A stretch of 64,000 nt of DNA, taken from NCBI GenBank assembly GCA_003508835.1, contig PUFA01000225.1, positions 1,798,001 through 1,862,000 on the forward strand, written 5' to 3'. Below the pieces are notes generated by a model. It was not told where the DNA came from and searched no databases. It saw nothing but the letters and a program-made list of their open reading frames with translations. A program made the position numbers and the translations under genes. The DNA comes from Eonycteris spelaea (taxonomy: Eukaryota; Chordata; Mammalia; Chiroptera; Pteropodidae). This document shows positions 56,230 to 64,000 of this stretch, one piece after another. The number at the start of each line of letters is the position of its first letter. The stretch's first letter is position 1.

Positions 56230-56600
56230 AAAGACCAACCCCTCTCAGTCAAGATTCTCTGTAGCCCGGCCCCTGCTGGTCCTTCCAGCTGAAGCTTTCA
56301 CTGCTCCATCCTGGCCAATTCCATGCCTGACCACACCTTCCTTCCTCCAAACCTGTGATTATGCTCCCTTACCCCACCAGAAACGCCTATCTCCTTATCA
56401 TTCATTGCCTATTCAAATCCTACACATTTCTAGGGACCCAAAGCAGCCCCTCCATCTCTTCTAAATCTTTCCAAAGGACTTTAGTCTACATCGACTTCTT
56501 CTCTTCAATGACATCTCAAAGCACTTGTAGTTTAGGTCATGCTTTAGGGAACATCATTACATATTGTCTTGCACAATTACTAGGTTCAGACACAGTTTTT
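56230..56600 (+). mobile_element. L2 LINE 3' region
   Basis: C/T-rich L2 order: 'gcctgaccacaccttccttc', 'attcaaatcctacacatttc', 'tctaaatctttccaaaggac', 'tctcaaagcacttgtagttt' and 'acatattgtcttgcacaatt'. The tail is missing. Confidence 0.55.
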
Positions 56601-56604
56601 AAAG

Positions 56605-58025
56605 TTCCCAGTGGTCCAGTATGTGAAAGATCTAACTCTGCTACCTACTACCCATGCGGCTGCAAGCCAACCCTGCCACCCTGCTGCGTCTGTTTCTTAA
56701 GCAGCAGAAAAATAATTTCGGGCTAAACCATCTCTAACATTCCATGAGTCGAGAATTTTCTCAAAAGAAGTTGCCACCTAGACATGTGCTGTGTATAGAG
56801 TAGAGGCTTCAAAGACTAACTGCAGATGCAATGAACATCATGTCAAAACAAAAGAGGCATAACCCAGGGCTGAGGTCAGCCATAACCCTGGTTCAGCTCT
56901 CAACATGAGTCACAAAAGCTTCATTTCCACTCCGTGCGTGATCATCATCAGAAAGAGATCCAATTTCTGTCCTTGCCTACGTCAGCACAGGAAAATTGCC
57001 TGTGGCCTCAGAGGCATTTTCCTTCATAAAGAACGCGGCACTGCCAACATGTGGGAAAATAAGACACAATGGGTGTTATAATGCTGGCATTATAACAATA
57101 CCTTTCATGCAAACACACACAGATAGGTCAACCAACACCTGACAGCAATGTACTAACTTCAGTATTGATTACATGTAAGCCCAGATAGACTACGGAAAAT
57201 AACAAAAAGCGTACTCTTTGGTGGCATCTCAAAATAAAACTCTAGCTAATCTCACAAGTCAAGAAGCTCCAAGGGGGAGAGAGAACTGACTCAAAATTTC
57301 AGCTCAGTATTATACCTCCTGTCAAAATGATAGTTATAATACCTCCTCATGTTTAAAACCCTATTCCAAAAGCATTCAGCTTATAAATCTACACACAAAA
57401 AGGAGCAAATTAAGGCCCAGAAATGTTTAATAACTTTCGTATATAAATAAAGATCAAACTAGAACCAGTGTCTAGTGGGAATAATTCCACCGACATAGGC
57501 AGCATGCACACAAAAACATAATGCACACTCAGAGAACTCTTAGCAATATAAAGACATGAGTTATGAAACTCACTGACTCCAAAACTGGAATATCTCACTG
57601 AATACCTGCGCAAATGCTACCACCAAAGCAAACTGGCCAGTGTCAGGAAAGAAGGTAGGAATTTTCGTCACTGGGAAAAGTCCCTGGACTTGCTCTGCTA
57701 GTCATTCACTCTCATCTGAGAAAGTCACAAGATCTGATAGCAAAACTTAGCATCTGGTCAACCCACCCCAGGCAGCCTAAACTGAATCCAGGGGAGTGAG
57801 TGAGCTCAGCATGAAGGCAGAACCACCCTGTCCCAGGCACTACCCCAAGCTGGCTGTCCTAAGTGCTCAGAAAAGGAAAGCAGAGAGACCCCAGCACAAC
57901 CAGCTTAAAAGAGTCAAGACTTTAGTGCTCAGGTTCCTCTATGATCATGTCTGAATATACTGCTCTGGACATATCCATATTACTAAATTACATGCACTCA
58001 CTACCAAGCCATATCATTTAGTCAT
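56605..58025. other. Long single-copy stretch with a near-perfect palindrome
   Basis: About 1.4 kb of unrecognised sequence, AT-rich from 57050 to 57640. It holds the palindrome 57075-57096. No long open frame. Confidence 0.35.
57075..57096. repeat. Inverted repeat, 10-bp stems with 2-nt spacer
   Basis: 'gttataatgc' and 'gcattataac' are perfect reverse complements separated by 'tg'. It could be a dimeric protein site or a short hairpin. No neighbouring feature explains it. Confidence 0.9.
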
Positions 58026-58029
58026 CATG

Positions 58030-58366
58030 ATTCAAGCGTCTCCTGAACATTCCTGCTTTTACATCTGCTCTTCCTCCAGCTGTTTTGATTATTAAGTCTT
58101 CAAGTCTTGATGTCATGAGACCCACCTCAAGTACTTCCTCTTGCAAGAGGCTTTTCTGGATCACAAAAGCCCAATACAATCTCCTGTCAACCTTCTAGCA
58201 TGTACTTTCTGGAACTAGCAAATGTTTCTTACATTTGAACACGTGTCTCTAATCTCCTTTAGGGCATAGACAAAGTCTCAGAGCCTCCACGTTGCTCCAG
58301 AAGACAATGTGGTACCCTTTACCTGCATAGCAGGTGCTCAATAAATGCTAGGTGATGATGATGGAA
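58030..58366 (+). mobile_element. L2 LINE 3' end
   Basis: A long plus-strand L2 ending 'cctgcatagcaggtgctcaa' and 'taaatgctaggtgatgatga'. Upstream are 'cacctcaagtacttcctctt' and 'gcaagaggcttttctggatc', the L2 'cctcctctgggaagccttccctga' region. Confidence 0.75.
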
Positions 58367-58369
58367 ATG

Positions 58370-59195
58370 ATAAGGCCTTCTCTGTAGGGTCATCTAGGAC
58401 CCAAAGGCAGAATTCAGTATGAACTATGAACATGGGCTGAGTGGGGCAGGCGAAAACGCCCCAAAGGGGGCCCACCTGGTGGACAGCAGCTCACACAGCC
58501 TTTTTCCAACTCCTGGTGCCAGGTTTCCTCATTCTCAAACTGAGTTGGAAGTCTTCCCTTGCTATCCCAAGCCCGTTGATCCCAGGCTGTTTATCTTGTT
58601 AACTCTGTTTATGGTGATCCTGGTAAGAGGTTCTGAAGCCCTCCAAGCCCCTCTCTAATTAAATTCATTAGAACAGATTGGGGCTTTCTTTCAGCATCTC
58701 AGAAAAATTAACAACACGATTAGCATCATAATGACAGGAAGAGGGGCTGCCAGGGAGGCCTTTCAGGAGGGGCTGCCCACCCTGGGAGGGGAAGAGTGAG
58801 GAGGAGCAGGTGAAGGAGGAGAAAACAGATGCTCAGGCAGCTGCTCCCAGAGGAGGGGAGCTGCAGGAGTCAGGAGGGGGATGACCTGAAGGGATGACCC
58901 CAGCAGGCCCCAGGCACTCCAACTTTTTCATGGCATGGCATTGGGAGAGGAAAAGCAGGACAAGAAATCAATCAATGACATCAATTCCAGAGACATGGAT
59001 GTCTGGGGCAAGAGACTATCAGCAATCTTCTAGAGTGCTGAGGGAGAAACACATCAAGCTCTGTTAGGGATGGGGCCAGGAGTAAAACGTGAGTCCCTTG
59101 TGTTCATGACAATGCCCTTTTCTGTAAAACCTTACTGCAGGAACCTGGAGAGAAAAGACAGAATCAGCAGGTCCCTTCTTTCCCTGAAAACCTGA
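58370..59195. other. Single-copy stretch with a candidate conserved block
   Basis: The part 58645-58735 is AT-rich with homeodomain-type cores ('ctctctaattaaattcatta', 'aacaacacgattagcatcat') between GC-rich, purine-rich flanks. The purine-rich part 58735-58880 is low-complexity. No exon recognised. Confidence 0.3.
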
Positions 59196-59224
59196 ACCCT
59201 GAGGTACTTGCACACGTGTTGAAT

Positions 59225-59318
59225 TCTGTCATCGAGAATACCCTCCTCTTCCCTTTCATATCAAAATTCTGTTGGTTTTTCAAGGCTCAGTTCCATTCCT
59301 ACCTCCTCTGCGAATAGC
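59225..59318 (+). mobile_element. L2 LINE 3' region, first part (split by a MIR)
   Basis: 'gtttttcaaggctcagttcc' and 'attcctacctcctctgcgaa' match the L2 'caaggctcagctcaaatgtcacctcctctgggaag' region. The match resumes after the MIR. Confidence 0.6.
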
Positions 59319-59545
59319 AGCTAGCATTTGATGAGTATTTACTACCAGCTAGGGACTGTGCTGGGCCCTTCACTATCTTATCACATTTAATCCTTATAAC
59401 ATCTCAGCAAAATTCATATTAATGTCCCCATTACACAGAATGGGAAATTGCAGCTCCACAGCTGGTAAGTGGAAGAACCAAGGTTTGAATGTAGGTCTGT
59501 CTGACTTCAAAGGCTGAGCAGTTTCTACCATGTCATGTCACCCCC
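59319..59545 (-). mobile_element. MIR SINE inserted into an L2, reverse orientation
   Basis: 'gcatttgatgagtatttact', 'cacatttaatccttataaca', 'ccccattacacagaatggga' and 'cagctggtaagtggaagaac' are reverse-complement MIR nearly end to end. Confidence 0.88.
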
Positions 59546-59559
59546 TGACGCCATACTGA

Positions 59560-59735
59560 GGGATCATTCCTTCTTTTGAACTTTCGCTGTCCAGGGTCTG
59601 AAGACCTAACTATACACTATCTTGCATTATCCCCGAGGAGTTTCACAGGAGTCAGTCTTCTCTCCTCTATCTGAAAACAAGAACCACGTTTCTGTATCAG
59701 GACACAGTAGGTACTCAAAAAATGCATGCCGAGCC
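59560..59735 (+). mobile_element. L2 LINE 3' end, second part
   Basis: 'gaaaacaagaaccacgtttc' and 'cacagtaggtactcaaaaaa' complete the L2 tail after the MIR. Confidence 0.6.
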
Positions 59736-59839
59736 CTTCTAACAGATTTTCCTAGAGAGCCTTGTACAAGAAGATAAAACATCCCAGGTTCTGTATTTTT
59801 CCCTGGCGTAGGGGGAGTTCAGTACAATATGTAGGAGAG

Positions 59840-60040
59840 GAGAATGAACTTTGATATCAAAGAAATATAGGTTTAAATTTTAGCTTTGCAACTCTAGAAT
59901 ACTAAATAACCTCTCAGAGTTTGTTTCCTTATCTATAAAACCGGAATCATAACAATATTTCTTTATGTAGGGTATATAAAGCAGAGAGTAGGGTGCCTAG
60001 CATAGAGTAGGCACTCTATAATGAGAACTATTATATCATG
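59840..60040 (+). mobile_element. MIR SINE
   Basis: 'gaatgaactttgatatcaaa', 'ataacctctcagagtttgtt', 'tccttatctataaaaccgga' and 'gtgcctagcatagagtaggc' match MIR. Confidence 0.8.
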
Positions 60041-60044
60041 TCAC

Positions 60045-61220
60045 TTTAATTTTTCCTGGCTTGACTCAGGACCTACTGAAAGGAGGGTGGCTCAAGAGTG
60101 CTCTAGCTGGCATGCACAATCTGACCAATGCCCCAAGTCAGCAAAGGTATGGCAGTGCCAAATGAAGCACCCTAAAGACCAGGCCATATGCAAGTAGTTT
60201 CTGTCCTTGTAGCTCGCCCTGGGCCCTAACTGCGCATTTTGATCACATGCTCAAAAGTCTGACATCAAGCTGCTCTAGCCAAAGCAGGGGTCTATCCCAA
60301 TAGTTTGGTGCAATCACTCTAGGTCCAACCATCCACTGTGACCCCTCAGCCGTGTTCCTCCAATGCCAGGAACCCACCTAACCTCTGTTATTTTGTACTC
60401 TATATAACCTCTACTATCTTGTACTGACTTTTAATTTTTCATCTCTGTCTCTCCAATTTGACTCATATGCTCAACACCTAGCATAGTTCCCAGGATATAT
60501 CTAAAAGCCAAGGATACACTAATAAAAGGAACTAAATGAGTTATGCAGGGAAGAGGGGGGCCCTCGGAAGATGAGGCTGGGTGTCTCCATCCTCAGGCTC
60601 TTTCCCAGTTCAGCTATGGATGTTCATGGTGAGCTCTGCTCAAGCATATACCTACTCAGGACCTCTTCTGTTCACCATTAATCCCCCCAATCTGAACTTC
60701 TCTGATGACCCCCATCTGACTCTGACCTCCCCAGAACTCCAAGACCCTTCCGCTCATATCAGAGCTTGCAATATTTTCACTCACCTTGTTTCTGAACATG
60801 ACTTGCTATTTCTCCATCAGACACAGAAGCTTCCTGATGGCAGACATTGGACCTCCATCCTCTGACTTACCCTGACACTCTAAGCACACCCTGACCATAA
60901 TTCGCCCTGCAAATACAAAGACGGGAAGGAGAGAGATGAGCGGCCTCGATCTTGTGCCGGAGTTCCCTGTGGGTTACCCCATCAGGCTGAGGGAGCCCCC
61001 GTAGGGGTTCAGCTGCACAAAGGACATCCCCTCTCTTCCGCCTCAAGCCGGGGATCTGGTAACATCCTGTGTTGTACCTTCTGCACCAGCCTTTTCTTCA
61101 CAGTCCACTTCAGAGCCAGCCCTGACCTACCACTCAGGATAGCATCGACCATCAACCCAGCCCGCGTCATAGCTGGGGAGGGCCGGGCTAATGTCACTGG
61201 AATGAAAGATGCTGCCGTTC
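60045..61220. other. Single-copy stretch, possible very old L2
   Basis: A weak L2-like tail may exist at 60435-60530 ('caacacctagcatagttccc'). The rest is unrecognised. Open frame 60581-60865 has no recognisable domain. Confidence 0.3.
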
Positions 61221-61224
61221 AACA

Positions 61225-61408
61225 CCCGGCCCGGACATTCCCACTCCAGCTTATCTGTGTTATTTGTCTAATTACCTGTCTCTTTTTCCATTACACTGGG
61301 AGCTCTGAGAGATCCGACTCTGTCCTGCTTTTCATCTCTAGGATCCCAGCACTCCACAGAACAGCACATTATAAGGTTTAATTAGTATTTGTTCAAGGAA
61401 TAAGTATG
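61225..61408 (+). mobile_element. L2 LINE 3' end
   Basis: 'acactgggagctctgagaga', 'tctaggatcccagcactcca' and 'attagtatttgttcaaggaa' match the L2 terminus. Confidence 0.65.
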
Positions 61409-61409
61409 T

Positions 61410-62025
61410 AACCGGCCTTGGGTCCCTCTTTCTTTCTCCCTTCCTCCTGGAGGCCCAAAAGACTGAGGACTGAACTTCTCTGCCTCTCCTTTTCTGGCTT
61501 CCTGAGAATTTCTTTCTCTAACGACTCAGGGATGATCCTCACACCCCATCTCTTGCATGGTTTTGGAGGAGAGTGGTGCCAGAGGAAGGGAACAAAATGC
61601 AACACGAGAGTGATGGGAGCCTTGGAAGCCTGTCCCTCAGTCACTGCAGAAACTGACCCCTCCTCTGTTCCTCCCTGTCTCAGACATCCAAAACCAGAAC
61701 GCAAGCCCCAGATATCAGCTCCTTCCTCGATGTGCCCTGAGAGGACCAGCCCTGCAAGCCAGCCCCTCGGCCCACAGCGAGCTCTCCGGGAGCTGGCTCC
61801 TCTTCTGTGTGCCTTGGTGTATCTCTGTGTAGCCTCTGTGTCTAACAAGGCATGTGGGGTGAGATTCATTTCAGAAAACCAGGAAATATATACACTGTTA
61901 TCAGAATCCCTCACTTAACCTGAGCCCAAATCAAGCATTTCAACAGCAGAACCTTAATCCAATCAGCTCTGGAGGAGGTGGGCCAGGTGATGCCTCCTCC
62001 TGGACCAGGAAATGTCAGGGGAAGC
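61410..62025. other. Single-copy stretch open on both strands
   Basis: Open frames of 173 codons (minus, 61393-61914) and 166 codons (plus, 61418-61918) lie on top of each other. Neither contains a domain or signal sequence I recognise. Being open on both strands in stop-poor sequence is the likelier explanation. Confidence 0.35.
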
Positions 62026-62027
62026 TT

Positions 62028-62062
62028 CCCCCCCACCCCCGCCCCACCCCCGCTCCACCCCC
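62028..62062 (-). promoter_or_regulatory. Potential G-quadruplex on the minus strand
   Basis: Five C-runs of 4-7 bases (62028-62034, 62036-62040, 62042-62045, 62047-62051, 62058-62062), separated mostly by one base, put a strong G4 pattern on the minus strand and an i-motif pattern on the plus strand. Function unknown. Confidence 0.6.
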
Positions 62063-62396
62063 GCTCGTGGTGGGAGGGGGCGCAGAAGGGCAATAAAGTA
62101 GAGGACAGCCAGGCTCCCGGCGGCATGCCCCCTTGCCAGGCACTGCCTGAGTCCCATTCAGGGATGTGGCACATGAGCTGGAGTCCAACCACTCAGATTT
62201 CTCCAGTGTGGGAGCCTGGGGGAGAAGGGACAGGATCCGTCCGCGATGCACTCTTAACCTCCAATTTAAGTAAGCCTCAGGGTGTTTAGCTGAGGTCCCC
62301 AAGACAGCAGTTGGGCTGCCACTCCCCGTTTCATGAGGCAAACACAGTTTGTGTGGCTAAGGGTAAATGTCTCTTTCCTCATTTATATTATTTTCA

Positions 62397-62447
62397 TTCT
62401 CTCTCTCTCTACACTCATACATACATACACACACACTCACACACACC
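62397..62447. repeat. Compound CT / CATA / CA microsatellite
   Basis: 'ctctctctctctacactcat' followed by 'acatacatacacacacactc' and 'acacacacc'. Compound and interrupted. Confidence 0.9.
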
Positions 62448-62961
62448 TTCAGCCAGAATCCAAAGACAAGAGGGAGAAATTATTCCCTCAGAAGTGCCGG
62501 CTCAGACAAAAGGCAGAAAGTACTAGATGTGTAGAAGTCCCCCCTCCTACCTCCAACTCATCTCCTTCAATTCTTCCTGCAATGTAATTCCAGATCCACT
62601 CATCCCCAATCGGAGGCAGGAAAGGTCTCTGCCCTCCTTCTTCTCCCTGGCTCCCCCACCCCTCCAGCTAATACAGCCCCTATCTCCAGGGGCTTCCTCT
62701 TTCCACACACATTTTCCCTGGGTTTCTTCCACTTAAGTCTCAAGTTTGGTGGGTTCTGAATTTGCCAGTCTCTGGTCCCATACAGACACTCCAACTCCCA
62801 CCCTGAGGTTTGCCCTTGCTACAGACGAGATTAAGGCCCAGGAGGGCTCAACACAGTTCCAAGAGTAGATAAGACACACCAGGCTCTCATCCCAAGGAGA
62901 CAGACAGGCAGAAAAGGGACACTGTCATCCACTCCTCCAGGCTGAGGGAGGAGGCATCTCT

Positions 62962-62962
<1 letters not shown>

Positions 62963-63009
<47 letters not shown>
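62963..63009. repeat. (AC)n microsatellite, about 23 units
   Basis: Uninterrupted AC run of about 47 bp. The minus-strand frames through it that read poly-Cys-Val are artefacts. Confidence 0.98.
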
Positions 63010-63010
<1 letters not shown>

Positions 63011-64000
63011 CCAAATGCCAAGAAGGAATCAGGAGCAGAACCTGGCTCAGGCGGGCAGGAGAGGGGCTGCCATGGGGACTGGAGTCTAGGTGATTCAGCA
63101 CTCGGCCCACTCCCAGCCCAGCCCATTGGCCACACTCAAGACAGCTCCTGATGCCAAAGTGCTGACTTAGGGGCTGAGGAAGAACCCTTTCTAAAATCTG
63201 AAATTCTCCAGCCCTCCAGTGGGGCTCCTCACCCAGGCCTTTGCATCCCAGAGCTTGGAACAAGTCTAGGAAGAGGTTACTCAGCCATTACTCAGCCCCT
63301 ACCTCTTCCTCATCCTAGTTTCTCTGTGCTTAGCACTCCTTACCCCCGTCCATCTAGGAAACCAACCTCAACAGCTAGGGGAAGAGGAGCATAAGAGAGG
63401 CCTGCTAAGCCCATCATCCTTTGCCCCCAAACCATGAAAACGATGAAACATGCAGCAGGGGGTTGTAAGTGGCAACAGCGAGTACACTGGGCCTTCAGAG
63501 CCTGAGGCCTTCCCAGGCAGGAAAGGAGGGCGCAGTGGCAGCTGATGGGGTTCTTGAGAGGGACTATAAGGCAGCTGGGAAGGGACTGGGACAGGGTGTG
63601 CAGGAGAGGACTGTGAGGGAACTGATGAAGAGACAGGCACAAGGAGTGATGGGGGTATGAGGTGGGACCCCAGCAGGGCAAGGTGAGGGGAGGGGCTGAT
63701 GTGCAGGGTAGAATAAACAGAAGGAATAGGGGTCATACAAAGTGGGGTGTGGAGGGAACCAGAGGTATTGGGGCAGGGCCTGCGGAAGAGGCAGGGTCAG
63801 AAGGAAAGGGGGAAGAGGTGAGGACGCAGGAAGGGGGAGGGGATGCGGCCAACGCGATGGAAATGATGTGGAGCGGGCAGGGGGTCTGGAGCTCGATGGG
63901 AATGGGGTGCAGATATGGACAGAACAGGACGATTCACGGCAGGTGTGGAGAGAAAGGCCGGGATGTGGATGGAGGGGGATGGGGGCAGGTCGGGGATGAA
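63010..64000. other. Single-copy stretch becoming G-rich towards the window end
   Basis: No repeat or exon recognised. From about 63540 the plus strand is markedly purine/G-rich, and CpGs become more frequent after 63780 ('ggatgcggccaacgcgatgg'). This could be low-complexity sequence or the approach to a promoter beyond the window; the window ends before this can be judged. Confidence 0.35.

Noticed and set aside
61393..61918. Frames of 173 and 166 codons on opposite strands
   Set aside because: Both strands are open over the same interval, the frames show no domains, and stop-poor composition explains both.
1..64000. CRISPR array, prophage, insertion sequence, operon or other prokaryotic system
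   Set aside because: There are no regularly spaced repeats, no closely packed genes and no bacterial-type genes. The repeat content is purely mammalian.

Overview
The window is mammalian nuclear DNA, and I find no protein-coding exon in it that I can defend. The longest open frames are mostly read-through of repeats or are open on both strands. What can be annotated is a dense layer of old transposable elements (L1, L2, MIR, hAT-Charlie, Tigger, MaLR-type LTRs), a few microsatellites, and long single-copy non-coding stretches with scattered candidate regulatory motifs. It reads as intergenic or deep intronic DNA. There is no CpG island, although the last few hundred bases become G-rich and could approach one.

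The best clue to the species is at 54552-54775: a SINE whose head is a reverse-strand 5S rRNA copy, followed by about 100 bp of unrelated body and an A-rich tail, flanked by a perfect 15-bp target-site duplication. SINEs with 5S heads are known in few mammals, chiefly fruit bats (Pteropodidae) and springhares. No Alu, B1/B2, CAN, Bov or equine SINE is visible, and every L1 is badly decayed. That combination fits a pteropodid bat, in which L1 is reported to be extinct. This is inference and needs a library search.

Layout. 1-166: MER1-type hAT relic. 168-4845: long decayed L1, lacking the reverse-transcriptase core. 4875-16240: MIR and L2 scraps, MER5A, an LTR-like repeat, a 330-bp hAT MITE and an LTR end, with single-copy DNA between. 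16243-17075: Tigger MITE and L1 3' end. 17205-24030: MIR, MER5A and L2 scraps. 24035-26555: three L1 3' ends. 26560-32225: mostly single-copy, GC-richer DNA with a 120-bp imperfect CA repeat. 32228-41150: four more L1 pieces (one split by a MIR) and an MLT1-like LTR. 41212-54260: CA repeat, L2/MIR scraps, paired MER5 relics and single-copy DNA. 54537-54790: the 5S SINE. 55366-64000: hAT MITE, several L2 3' ends (one split by a MIR), a C-rich potential quadruplex and a CA repeat.

All ten L1 pieces and all three LTR-like pieces I recognise lie on the plus strand. L1s and LTRs inside introns are usually antisense to the gene, so if the window is intronic its host gene is more likely transcribed from the minus strand. 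No genes can be said to work together here. The items most worth checking are the 5S SINE, the orientation bias, three RFX X-box-like motifs (one a perfect palindrome) and several candidate conserved non-coding blocks. Repeat family names were assigned by eye against remembered consensus sequences and borders are approximate.
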